From: Albidovulum sp.
Lineage (GTDB): Bacteria; Pseudomonadota; Alphaproteobacteria; Rhodobacterales; Rhodobacteraceae
Direction of reading: 5' to 3'
DNA: 64,000 nt
NCBI GenBank assembly: GCA_030837785.1
Contig: JAUQYA010000154.1
Span: 1 to 64,000, forward strand
Part shown: positions 53,934 through 62,795 of the stretch, piece by piece
Position numbering within the stretch: the first letter of the stretch is position 1
Layout of the letters: every line of letters starts with the position of its first letter
The notes under the pieces: model-generated
Databases searched by the model: none
What the model saw: only the letters and a program-made list of their open reading frames with translations
What the model was told of the DNA's origin: nothing
Made by a program: the position numbers and the translations under genes

Positions 53934-54080
53934 GGCAGTTCCTCCCACCCCCTGATAGCGCTCACCGCGCCTTCGCGAAACACCGATGCGTCACAGGCCC
54001 GTGCATTTTCGCAAGCCGGATTGCAGACGGGAATGCGGCGCGCGAACATGGCCCCACCAGGACGGGCGGAGAATGCGGAC

Positions 54081-54920
54081 GTGGCGCCGATGACCTACAT
54101 CTTCAGACTGGCGCTTGCCATCTGGAACGCGATGGACCAGCGGCACATGGGTCTTCTGTCGGCCGGCGTCGCCTTCTACGCGATGTTCGCGATCTTTCCC
54201 GGCATGGCGGCGACCATCGCCATCTGGGGCCTCTTCGCCGACCCGGTGGTGATGCGCGACTACCTGGACCAGATCCACGGTGTCATTCCCGACGCAGCGT
54301 TCGGCCTGATCGAGACGCAGCTCGACGCGCTTCTCGCCGCCAGCGGCCGCGCACTCGGCTGGACGACGGCCGTCTCGATCGCCATCGCGCTCTACTCGGT
54401 CCACAGCGCGGTCGCGGCACTTGTCAGCGGCCTGAACGCGATGCACGTGCGGGCGCACCGGCCGGGCCTGATGCGCCTTCTCTGGTCGATCGTCCTTACC
54501 GCGGCGATCGTGACCCTTGTCCTGGCGGCGCTGGGCGTGGTGGTGATGGTGCCCCTCGTGCTGAACTTCCTGCACATGGGCGAGGGGGGCGCCTTCATCC
54601 TCGTCTATCTGCCGTGGGTGGTGATGTTCGCCGTCCTGTTTGTCGTCCTCGGCCTGTTCTACCGCTGGGGGCCGACCTCCGAGAGCCGACGCCACCGCCA
54701 GTCCTGGCTGTCGCCTGGCGCCTTCATCGCAGCGCTCCTGTGGGTTGCGGCCTCGATCCTGTTTTCGGTCTATCTGGCGTATTTCGGCGCCTACAACCGA
54801 ATCTACGGCTCCATCGGCGCGGTGATCGCGCTGCTCATGTGGCTTTACATCTCGGCCTATATCGTCCTGTTCGGCGCGATCCTGAACGAGGAGCGCGCGC
54901 GGGTCAGACGGTCTCAGTAG
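54081..54920 (+). CDS. YihY/BrkB-family inner-membrane protein
   Basis: A 279-residue membrane protein of the YihY/virulence-factor BrkB family (once called RNase BN). GLLSAGVAFYAMFAIFPGM near residue 30 is the family mark. About six helices follow, with YNRIYGSIGAVIALLMWLY near the C-terminus. Function is unsettled. The start is uncertain: GTG 54081 has GGAGA 8 bases upstream; ATG 54090, 54048 and 54021 are alternatives. Its end overlaps tamB by 7 bases. Confidence 0.88.
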   Translation: MAPMTYIFRLALAIWNAMDQRHMGLLSAGVAFYAMFAIFPGMAATIAIWGLFADPVVMRDYLDQIHGVIPDAAFGLIETQLDALLAASGRALGWTTAVSIAIALYSVHSAVAALVSGLNAMHVRAHRPGLMRLLWSIVLTAAIVTLVLAALGVVVMVPLVLNFLHMGEGGAFILVYLPWVVMFAVLFVVLGLFYRWGPTSESRRHRQSWLSPGAFIAALLWVAASILFSVYLAYFGAYNRIYGSIGAVIALLMWLYISAYIVLFGAILNEERARVRRSQ

Positions 54921-57900
54921 TCGCGTTCGTAGTAGATGCCGATGCTCGATGACCCGTCGGAGCCGAGCGTCCCGCGTGCCGTGACCCCGCGCCGGATATC
55001 GAGATTGAGGTTGACCTCGGCCTTGCCTTCCGCCCCCACGGTGACGTCGGTGTAGACCTTCTCCGAAAGATATTTCCCCGCCCGCACGGCGGCGGAGCCG
55101 TTCTCGGCCGCGGTCACGTCGAGGTCGTCGAGCCCGAAGGAACTGCGAAGGCGGCCAACGATCCCCTCGCCGCCCTTTCCTGCAAGCTGTGCCACCGCCG
55201 ATGCAAGCCGTGCGGCCTGAAGCGGTGAAAGACTGGTCAGGCCGCGTCCGAACAGAAGTTGCGCCATCACTTCCTCCTCCGGCAGTTCCGGCGAGGATAG
55301 GAAGTGAATCTCCGGCGCCCAGGCTTCCCCCTCGATCACGATGGTCACGGTAATCCCGTTGCTTTCGCTTTCCGCGGCAAAGCGGATGTAGGGTGTCAGC
55401 GCGCCCTGAAGCTCGATCATGCCCTCGTCGATGGTAAACCGCTTGCCGAGCAGGTCGAGCCGCCCGCGGATCAGGCTGAACCGGCCGGACGGAACGATGT
55501 TGTCCGTTGTCCCGGTGATGCGGAGCGTGCCGCCAAGCTCGGCATCGAGCCCGCGGCCACGCACGAAGATGCGTTCCGGCGCGGCGATCGTCAGGTCGAG
55601 CCCGAAGGACGGCCCGCGCTGTTTTGCCGCGTCGGCCGCCCCGGCCAGGCCGGCGCGCACCCGGGTTTCGTGGACCGCCGCCGGCTCGTGAACATGGGTG
55701 ATCTCGCGCAGCACCGGGTCGGCGCCGAGGCCCGTTGAAGGCACGCGCATCTCGGTCCGGCCAAGGGTCACGGCGCCGGAAATCGTCGCGCCGCCGAGAA
55801 GCGCCCCGTTGACGCGGACGGTGCCGCTGACTGTGGTGTCGAACAGCTCGGGGTTGCGCAGCCGCGCTGCCGACAGACGGATCGACAGGTCGCCCTGATA
55901 TGGCGCGGCAAGTGCGACCGGGCCGGAGAGCGCGACCTCGCCTCCGCCCCGGACGGCCGCGTTGCCCTGAACCGTGGCGCGCCCGCCGGCAAGGTCGGCT
56001 GCAAGCCGCAGGCCTTCGAGCTCGATCCCGAAGGTTGGCGCGACGAGGCGGCCGCCGTCGAGCGCCACGCGGCCCGACAGCGAGGCAGGTGAAATCGGGC
56101 CCTTCAGCCTGAGATCGAAGGAAACCGGCCCCTCGACGTTGCGCGGCGCGATGAAGGGATTGACGATGGCCGACTGGCCGCCGCCCGACAACGAAAGGTC
56201 GGCGGCAGAAAAATCGGGCGCCAGCCTGCCGGTGACGCGGGCATTCGTGGCGCCGGGACCCTCGCCCGACAGGTCGACGGAATAGCCATCCGCCATCTCG
56301 GTCACTGTTCCCGTCGCCGACAGCGGGCCGGGAAAGCCCGGTGCGAGGATGGCCATGTCGGCGAGCCGTGCCGAAAGTTCGATCCGCCGCTCAGCATCCT
56401 CGATCACGCCCCGGGCGGTGACGGCAAGCTGCGGATTGGTAAGGTTGAGCGTCTCGAGCCGGACCTTCCCCCCGCGTTCGTTCGCAACCATGCCGAGCTT
56501 CACCGGCCCGGCGAGAACTCGGTCGATCTCTGGCTGGCCGACACCCAATCCGCTGCCCGAGGCGTCGAACGTCACGGTGCGCGTGTCACCCGCCTCGGTC
56601 AGGCGTGCCTCGCCTGTCAGGGCTCCGCGATACCGTGGCCCGAGCGCCGAAAGGTCGGAGAAGTCGAGCGTTGCGCGAAGGTCGGACGCGCCGGTGGCAA
56701 GCCGCCCCGCCGCGTTGGCGGAAAGCGTCGCGGCGCTGACCGCAAGCTTTCGGATCGTGAGTCCCGCCGAGTCGCGCACGGCCGAAAGGGCGATGCGGCT
56801 TTCCCCGGCCAGAAGCCGGTCGATTTCGGGCTGATCCACCGTCAGGTCACGGCCGGTGACCGTGGCCTCGAGGTCGAAAAACCCCGAAAGCACCCCGGCG
56901 GACCCCGAAACCTCAAGCTCTCCGGCCCCGCCGAGCGGCCGATCCGCAAGCGCGGAGAAGCGGCCGAGGTCGGCTACCGTCGCCCCGACGCGGCCCGAAA
57001 GGACCGTGCCTGCCTCGGGGCCGGTCAGCATCGCGCTGCCCTTGGCATCATAGCCCTGTCCGGTCACATCGAAGACCGGAAGGCGCAGCGGCTCGCCTTC
57101 CTGCCAGGAAAAGACCGCCCGGCCCCGCAGTTCCGGGCCGAGAGCCTCGGCGATGGCGGGGTCGGCCGGCTCGAGTCCCGCTGCCACGAAGGTGACGGTG
57201 CCACCCGCGAGAGCGGCGCCGACACCACCCGACCCGGCCTGGCCGATGCGGCCCGACCCCGAAAGCGTCACCGACCCGATCGACAGGCCGGCCCGTCGAT
57301 AGCCGCTCAGCGCGCCCCCGAGCGTCCAGCCCTCGCCCTTCGCCCGGTCGTATCGCAATTTCAGGTCGCCCGACTGCACGAAGGTGCGCGGGCCCGGCAA
57401 CGGAAGCAGCAGTTCGCCGCCGCCCGCAAGGCCAAGCCGCACCGTCAGGGAGGCACCGAGCGGCACACCCTCCGGCGCAAGGCTGAGGCGCCCCGAAAGA
57501 TCGAGCCCCTTCGCATTGAGGTCGACCTGCGTCAGGTCGAGCTGCCCCGACGGAAGACGGCGACCCTCGGCCTGAAGCGCCACGTCGGGGCCGAAGAAGT
57601 CGCGGTAGTCTGGCAGAAGAAGCGGAGCGATATCGCCCCGCAGGTCAGCGGCAAAGCGCCGTTCCGGCGCGCCCCCGGTCGAACCTGCGGTCAGGAATGT
57701 CACCCGGCCCGACAGCCGCTTCACCCCATCGGTGGACAGCGCCACGTCGGTCGCGAAATTGTCGATCACCCCGTCGCCATGAACGGCGAGCTGGATCGAC
57801 GGCCGGTCCGGAAGACCGAGCAGGTTGGCGGCGATCCCGTCCGCTCCCTCGGCCAGCAGAAGATCCAGCGTCGCCTTGCGCGTGGCGTTAGCATAGCGGC

Positions 57901-58462
57901 CCGTGAACGACAGCGTTCCGCGTGGTCCGTCGGTGCGGTCGATTGCAAGCCCCGCCGTGCCCTCGCCGCCTTCGAGATGCATCGTGCCGTTCAGCCTGAC
58001 GACGGCGGCCGCACCAAACAGGGCCTCGCCCAGCACCACGCGGTCAGCGCGAAGGGTGCCGATATCGATGGACACGGGCAGTTCCGGCAGGCGGAAGCCG
58101 GACGCCTCGGCCGTCGTGCCGGATGTGGCGGGACTGCGCGGCAGGTCGATCTCGGCGGCGCTCATCTCGCTGATCTTGATCCGGCCGGACAGAAGCGCGG
58201 ATCGGTTCCAGCCGATGGCGCCCTCGCGGATCGTGATCCAGACGCCCTGGGCGTCGGCGATGGTCAGTTCGTCGAAGGTCGCGCGCGACGAAAGCGCGCC
58301 GCGGAACCCTTCGATCCGCACCGTTCGGCCGAGATCGGAAAGCTTGTCCTCGAGAAAGGCGGTAAGGAAATCGCGGTCGCGCTCGGTCGTGGCCGCTTCC
58401 TCCTGCGCAACGCCGCAGATCGGCAGAAGGCAAAGCGCGAGGGTCAAGAGAAGCCGGCGCAT
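54914..58462 (-). CDS. tamB: translocation and assembly module protein TamB
   Basis: A 1182-residue inner-membrane-anchored AsmA/TamB-type bridge protein. The N-terminus is MRRLLLTLALCLLPICGVAQ. A very long stretch of beta-strand repeats follows, typical of a lipid-carrying groove, and the C-terminal DUF490 part (GRGLTSLSPLQAARLASAVAQ, GKYLSEKVYTDVTVG) ends IYYERDY. It works with TamA in outer-membrane protein insertion or phospholipid transport. TGATG overlap couples it to tamA. Confidence 0.94.
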   Translation of the reverse strand: MRRLLLTLALCLLPICGVAQEEAATTERDRDFLTAFLEDKLSDLGRTVRIEGFRGALSSRATFDELTIADAQGVWITIREGAIGWNRSALLSGRIKISEMSAAEIDLPRSPATSGTTAEASGFRLPELPVSIDIGTLRADRVVLGEALFGAAAVVRLNGTMHLEGGEGTAGLAIDRTDGPRGTLSFTGRYANATRKATLDLLLAEGADGIAANLLGLPDRPSIQLAVHGDGVIDNFATDVALSTDGVKRLSGRVTFLTAGSTGGAPERRFAADLRGDIAPLLLPDYRDFFGPDVALQAEGRRLPSGQLDLTQVDLNAKGLDLSGRLSLAPEGVPLGASLTVRLGLAGGGELLLPLPGPRTFVQSGDLKLRYDRAKGEGWTLGGALSGYRRAGLSIGSVTLSGSGRIGQAGSGGVGAALAGGTVTFVAAGLEPADPAIAEALGPELRGRAVFSWQEGEPLRLPVFDVTGQGYDAKGSAMLTGPEAGTVLSGRVGATVADLGRFSALADRPLGGAGELEVSGSAGVLSGFFDLEATVTGRDLTVDQPEIDRLLAGESRIALSAVRDSAGLTIRKLAVSAATLSANAAGRLATGASDLRATLDFSDLSALGPRYRGALTGEARLTEAGDTRTVTFDASGSGLGVGQPEIDRVLAGPVKLGMVANERGGKVRLETLNLTNPQLAVTARGVIEDAERRIELSARLADMAILAPGFPGPLSATGTVTEMADGYSVDLSGEGPGATNARVTGRLAPDFSAADLSLSGGGQSAIVNPFIAPRNVEGPVSFDLRLKGPISPASLSGRVALDGGRLVAPTFGIELEGLRLAADLAGGRATVQGNAAVRGGGEVALSGPVALAAPYQGDLSIRLSAARLRNPELFDTTVSGTVRVNGALLGGATISGAVTLGRTEMRVPSTGLGADPVLREITHVHEPAAVHETRVRAGLAGAADAAKQRGPSFGLDLTIAAPERIFVRGRGLDAELGGTLRITGTTDNIVPSGRFSLIRGRLDLLGKRFTIDEGMIELQGALTPYIRFAAESESNGITVTIVIEGEAWAPEIHFLSSPELPEEEVMAQLLFGRGLTSLSPLQAARLASAVAQLAGKGGEGIVGRLRSSFGLDDLDVTAAENGSAAVRAGKYLSEKVYTDVTVGAEGKAEVNLNLDIRRGVTARGTLGSDGSSSIGIYYERDY

Positions 58463-60324
58463 CAGAAGGCCTGCCCGATGCCGACGTAGATCTGCACGCC
58501 GTCACCCGTCGGCCCCGCGACGGGCATCGCCACGTCGAGCCGGATCGGCCCGACGCCGGTGTTGTAGCGCAGCCCGATCCCGGCGCCGGAATGCCATTGG
58601 CTGGGGCCACCGAAAAACTCGTCGATGCTGATAAGCCCCACGTCATAGAAAGCCACCGCTCCGATAGTGTCGGTGATCGGGGCCCGGAATTCGGCCGAGG
58701 CGCCGGCGAAACTCAGGCCGCCGGTCTGCACCGAAAGGAGCGCCGACCGCGCGAGCGGCACGCCAAGCGACTGGTAGGGCTGGCCCCGGACCGTCCCGCC
58801 GCCGCCCGACCAGAAGCGGAACTCTGTGGGCGTGTGGGGAAGGTCGGGCCCGATGACGGTGCCGAGCTGCAGCCGCCCTGCCAGGACGAACCGGTCTTCC
58901 GCACCGAAGGCGCGGTATGCGCGCACGTCGGTCTTGACGTAATTGCCGGACCCGGCTGCGGCGAAACCCGAAAACGGAGTCAGGTCGGCATCGAGATAGA
59001 GACCGCGGTGCGCGTCGGCCGGATTGTCCCGGCTGTCCCAGGTGAGGCTGACCGGCAGCGCCAGAACGCGGTAATCGGTCGTCCCCCAGGCATCGCTCAC
59101 GGATTCGGCGAAATAGCGGATCCCCGCCTCGGCCGAGAAATGGTCGCCGAATTCCCGCGTCAGGCCGAAAGTCAGTTGCTGCCGTTCGACCGTCTGGTCG
59201 AGCACCTCTTCGCGCAAAGCCCGCAGGGCGACGAAGGCGGTGGCGTCGGTGACCGGGGTCGCCGGCCGGTCGATCCGGACGCCGAGGTCATACCCGATCT
59301 CGGTGTCCTGCCCGCCGATCTGCGTCACCGCCGCATCGGCGCGCAACCTTTCGGCCCCGCCGAAGAGGTTGCGGTGCAGCCAGTAGCCCGACAGGTTGAG
59401 CCCCTCGGAGCTTGCCACCTCGGCCCCGAAGCCGAAGCGGCGCAGCTTTTCCTCCTCGAGCACGAGGCCGATGTCGAGCGTGTTGCCGCGGCTGAGCGTC
59501 TCGGCCTCGGTCAGCGCCACGGTGCGGAAGACGCCGGTGCGCCGGAGCCGCGTCGCCGCCTTGTCGAGCGTCGCCGGGTCGAAGACCTCGCCGGTCGGGT
59601 AGCCCGCGATCTTGAGGATGCGCTGCAACCGCATCCGTTCGTATCCCGAGACATTCAGCGTGCCGAAACGCACCTCGGGCCCCGGGTCGAGAAGGATCTC
59701 TGAGCCGATCGTCGCGACCGCGTGATCGGCGACGATGGACTGGCCCGTCACCCGCGCCTTGGCGTGGCCGACGGTGCGCCAACCCTGCACACCCGCGCCG
59801 GCGGCGGCGACGATGGCCGTCGAATAGGCCGGCTTGGTGTCGCCATAGGCGGGCGGCAGCTTGGTGCCGCGCGCATAGGGTTTCATCCTTGCCTTGGAAA
59901 AGTGGAACAGCGGGCCCGGTGTGACGGTGATCTCCACCTCTCCGATCGTCGCGGGCATGTCGAGCGGCGCGATTGCCGCTGCCTCGCGCCCGTCGATCCG
60001 GATGGTGATCACCCCGGAATAGTAGCCCTCGGCATAGAGCGCACCGATCAGCCGCGCGTAATCGGTGCGCGTCGCGGCAAAGACCGTCTGGCTGTCGGTC
60101 GTCTTGTCCCGTTGGGCGGCGACGGTGAGCGATGCCGCGCGGAGCCGGTCGAGCAGCGCCTTTTCGGCGCCCGGCGCGGTCAGGACGACACGGTCGAGCG
60201 CATCGGCCGTCCCGGAGAAAAGAAGCGGTGCCAGCAGCGCCACGGCGCCCGCACGGATCCCCTTCCATCCTGGCCGCGCCACCCCTTGCCCCCAACCCTG
60301 CACCTGCGACACCATAACTCGCAT
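58462..60324 (-). CDS. tamA: TamA, Omp85-family outer-membrane protein
   Basis: A 620-residue protein. Signal region with GIRAGAVALLAPLLFSGTADA. POTRA domains span about 50-290 (GALYAEGYYSGVITI, ILKIAGYPTGEVF). The C-terminal half is a BamA-like barrel with RFWSGGGGTVRGQPYQSLG, the Omp85 VRGY/F-type motif, and ends in Phe, the usual barrel signal. ATG 60324 or 60315 can start it. It is upstream of and coupled to tamB. Confidence 0.95.
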   Translation of the reverse strand: MRVMVSQVQGWGQGVARPGWKGIRAGAVALLAPLLFSGTADALDRVVLTAPGAEKALLDRLRAASLTVAAQRDKTTDSQTVFAATRTDYARLIGALYAEGYYSGVITIRIDGREAAAIAPLDMPATIGEVEITVTPGPLFHFSKARMKPYARGTKLPPAYGDTKPAYSTAIVAAAGAGVQGWRTVGHAKARVTGQSIVADHAVATIGSEILLDPGPEVRFGTLNVSGYERMRLQRILKIAGYPTGEVFDPATLDKAATRLRRTGVFRTVALTEAETLSRGNTLDIGLVLEEEKLRRFGFGAEVASSEGLNLSGYWLHRNLFGGAERLRADAAVTQIGGQDTEIGYDLGVRIDRPATPVTDATAFVALRALREEVLDQTVERQQLTFGLTREFGDHFSAEAGIRYFAESVSDAWGTTDYRVLALPVSLTWDSRDNPADAHRGLYLDADLTPFSGFAAAGSGNYVKTDVRAYRAFGAEDRFVLAGRLQLGTVIGPDLPHTPTEFRFWSGGGGTVRGQPYQSLGVPLARSALLSVQTGGLSFAGASAEFRAPITDTIGAVAFYDVGLISIDEFFGGPSQWHSGAGIGLRYNTGVGPIRLDVAMPVAGPTGDGVQIYVGIGQAF

Positions 60325-60440
60325 TCAATCCGCGCAAATGCCAGTGGCTGGTGCGACCTTGTGAACGGGATGGCGCCCGGTCGCCGGTTCCGGCACCTCC
60401 GCCGCGTCAAAAATCGGCTTGCGGCCGGTCTTTCCTCCGG

Positions 60441-60971
60441 TCAGCCGGCGCGGAAGATGCGGTGGCGGTGCTCGGCGAGATAGATCCTCAGCCAGGGCGT
60501 GAAATGCTCGGGCGTGGCCGCCACCTCGGCCTGAAGGTCGGAAAGCGCGATCCAGCGCACCGCCATCACCTCGACGGGGTTCAGCTCCACACGAAGGCCG
60601 GCGGGCGCCTCGGCGGTGAAGATGTCGACGACCTCGTGTTCGGTCATTCCGCCGCCCACCTCGGCGCGGTATTCGACCGTTTCGGCGAAGACCGGCGCCA
60701 CGCTGATCATGCCGAGTTCCTCGCGCAGGCGGCGGATGGCGCAGTCAAGGCCCGCCTCGCCCCAGTGCGGATGCGTGCAGCAGGTGTTCGCCCAGAGGCC
60801 TGGCGTGTGGTACTTGCCAAGCGCCCGGCGCTGGATCAGCACCCGCTCGCCGTCCAGCACGAAGACCGACACCGCCTTGTGCCGGCGGCCTTCGACATGC
60901 GCGGCGATCTTGTCGAAGGGCACCAGCCGCCCTTCGACCCAGGTCGGGATGAGGTCGGTCGCGGCGGTCAC
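60441..60971 (-). CDS. idi: isopentenyl-diphosphate delta-isomerase, type I
   Basis: A 176-residue Nudix-fold isomerase interconverting IPP and DMAPP. WANTCCTHPHWGE holds the catalytic Cys and metal His. LREELGM and EYRAEVGGGMTEHEVVDIF with the catalytic Glu follow. It starts at GTG 60971, overlapping the secB stop (GTGA). Type I Idi is common in carotenoid or bacteriochlorophyll makers such as Rhodobacter, but no photosynthesis gene is in the window. Confidence 0.95.
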   Translation of the reverse strand: MTAATDLIPTWVEGRLVPFDKIAAHVEGRRHKAVSVFVLDGERVLIQRRALGKYHTPGLWANTCCTHPHWGEAGLDCAIRRLREELGMISVAPVFAETVEYRAEVGGGMTEHEVVDIFTAEAPAGLRVELNPVEVMAVRWIALSDLQAEVAATPEHFTPWLRIYLAEHRHRIFRAG

Positions 60972-61471
60972 GATACCTGCGGCGCCTGCGCCTGGGCGCG
61001 GCGGGCAAGTTCCTGGCGGTAGAGGCTGAGGTAATCCACCGTGTCGATGTTCAGGGGCGGGAAGCCGCCATCGCGCGTCATGTCCGAGACGATGCGCCGG
61101 ATGAACGGAAAGACCATGCGCGGGCATTCGATCAGCAGGAACGGATGCAGTTGCTCTTCGGGCACGCCTTCGATGTGGAACACCGCGCCGTAATCCAGTT
61201 CCAGAAGGAACAGGGGCGACTGATCGGCCTTGTTCTTCGATGTCACGCGGAACTTGTTGATGACTTCGTACTGGTTCTCGACCGCGCGCTTGCGGGCATC
61301 GAGGCTCACCTGCACCTGGATGTCGGGCTGCACCTCGGCATTGGTGATCCCCTTCTGCGCAACGATATTCTCGAACGACAGGTCGCGGACATATTGGCCC
61401 AGCACCTGCATTTTGACCTGCGGCGCCTCCGGCTGTGCGGCCCCGTTGTTCCCGTTGCCGTTTTCGGCCAT
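60968..61471 (-). CDS. secB: protein-export chaperone SecB
   Basis: A 167-residue tetrameric chaperone that keeps preproteins unfolded for SecA. VLGQYVRDLSFEN, VFHIEGVPEEQLHPFLLIECPR (read in parts) and DMTRDGGFPPLNIDTVDY are diagnostic. The extended N-terminal acidic/Asn-Gly stretch is usual in alphaproteobacteria. It leads the secB-idi pair and is separated from fxsA by 70 bases. Confidence 0.97.
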   Translation of the reverse strand: MAENGNGNNGAAQPEAPQVKMQVLGQYVRDLSFENIVAQKGITNAEVQPDIQVQVSLDARKRAVENQYEVINKFRVTSKNKADQSPLFLLELDYGAVFHIEGVPEEQLHPFLLIECPRMVFPFIRRIVSDMTRDGGFPPLNIDTVDYLSLYRQELARRAQAQAPQVS

Positions 61472-61541
61472 GTGTCATTCTCCCAAGGAAATGCGGTTGC
61501 GGCGGGGTGTAGCACCTTGCGGCGCCCGTCTCAATGCCGCC

Positions 61542-62018
61542 TCAGTGCCGCGTCCAGCCCGAGGGGCGGCGCGGCAGCTCGCCCGGCCCGACCTCGTGGA
61601 ACTCGCCGTCGATCACGTCGGGCTGCCAGGGCTCGTGCCGGGGCGGCATCCGGCCTGCCGCGAACCCCGTTACCCGCACCCGCGCGGCAAGCCGGCGCAG
61701 GATCGTCCGGCGCACCGGCGGGACCAGAAGCAAGAGGCCCAGCGCGTCGGTGAAGAAGCCCGGCACCAGCAGGAGCACGCCCGCCAGCACGATCAGCGCC
61801 CCGTGCCCGAGCGGTTCGGCCGGGTCGCCGGGGCCGTTCAGCGCGGCACGGAGCCGGGCCGTGGCCTGCATCCCCTGCATCCGGATGACCCAAAGCCCCG
61901 CCATCGCCGCAAGAAGAACGAGCGCGAGGGTGGGCCAGAGGCCGATCAGCCCGCCCGCCTTGATGAACAGCCCGATCTCGATCAGCGGAATCGCGATCAG
62001 TGCCACGAGAAGCCACAT
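61542..62018 (-). CDS. FxsA-family membrane protein
   Basis: A 158-residue protein of the FxsA family. MWLLVALIAIPLIEIGLFIK is the first helix; three more follow, with LVPGFFTDALGLLLLVPPVRR characteristic. A hydrophilic C-terminal tail ends in PSGWTRH. ATG 62018 has AAGGA six bases upstream; another ATG at 62023 is out of frame. Function is poorly defined; overproduction relieves phage exclusion in E. coli. It sits in the conserved secB-fxsA / tim44 order. Confidence 0.92.
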   Translation of the reverse strand: MWLLVALIAIPLIEIGLFIKAGGLIGLWPTLALVLLAAMAGLWVIRMQGMQATARLRAALNGPGDPAEPLGHGALIVLAGVLLLVPGFFTDALGLLLLVPPVRRTILRRLAARVRVTGFAAGRMPPRHEPWQPDVIDGEFHEVGPGELPRRPSGWTRH

Positions 62019-62135
62019 GACATGTCCTTTCCGGGGCCGATGTGGACTTGACCCCACCCGTGACTTACATAAGTGGGGTGGGAGCGAGTTACCAACCCCG
62101 CCGCGCCACCTCGCGGCACGAAAGGCCATTTGCCG

Positions 62136-62792
62136 ATGACCAGCGCCGTGATCCAGCTTCTCGTCCTCGCCGCGATCGCGATCTTCCTGATCCTGCGTCT
62201 GAGGAATGTCCTTGGCAGCCGCGAGGGTTTCGAGAAGCCGGTCGCGCCGACGCGCCTTCCTGAGGAGCGCAAGGGACGTTTCGAGGTCATCGAGGGCGGC
62301 CCCGACCGCGACATCACCGACCATGTGCCCGACGGCAGCGATGCCGCCCGTGCCCTTGCCGCGATGAAGCAGGCCGAACCCTCGTTTTCGGTGTCCGAGT
62401 TCCTCACCGGGGCGCGGGGCGCATACGAGATGATCCTGATGGCCTTTGAGAAGGGCGACCTGTCCAGGGTCAGGCCCTTCCTTTCCCCGGATGTCCATGA
62501 CGCCTTTTCCGAGGTTGTGGCCGCGCGGGCCGCACGCGGGCTGACGGTGTCGGCCGAATTCCTCGGCATCCGCGAGGTTTCGCTGCAGGATGCCGAGTTC
62601 GACCGCGCCACCGGCGAGGGCGAGGTCACGGTCCGCTTCGCGAGCGAACTGACCTCGGTCGCCCGCAACGCCGCGGGCGAGGTTGTCGAGGGCGATCCGA
62701 AGGAGGTCCGGCGCCAGCGCGACGTCTGGACCTTTGCCCGCAAAATGGGGTCGAACGACCCGAACTGGCAGCTCGTCGCGACCGGCGGGTGA
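62136..62792 (+). CDS. Tim44-like domain inner-membrane protein
   Basis: A 218-residue protein. One N-terminal membrane anchor (AVIQLLVLAAIAIFLILRL) is followed by a linker and a Tim44-like domain (about 85-215) with ARGAYEMILMAFEKGDLSRV, FLSPDVHDAF and DVWTFARKM. In alphaproteobacteria this gene (timA) is thought related to mitochondrial Tim44. AAAGG lies before ATG 62136. It is divergent from fxsA. Its TGA is followed, one codon later and in the same frame, by the mltA GTG. Confidence 0.92.
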   Translation: MTSAVIQLLVLAAIAIFLILRLRNVLGSREGFEKPVAPTRLPEERKGRFEVIEGGPDRDITDHVPDGSDAARALAAMKQAEPSFSVSEFLTGARGAYEMILMAFEKGDLSRVRPFLSPDVHDAFSEVVAARAARGLTVSAEFLGIREVSLQDAEFDRATGEGEVTVRFASELTSVARNAAGEVVEGDPKEVRRQRDVWTFARKMGSNDPNWQLVATGG

Positions 62793-62795
62793 CCC

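Noticed and set aside
42651..60967. Integrated mobile element
   Set aside because: No integrase, transposase, tRNA target or flanking direct repeat was seen.
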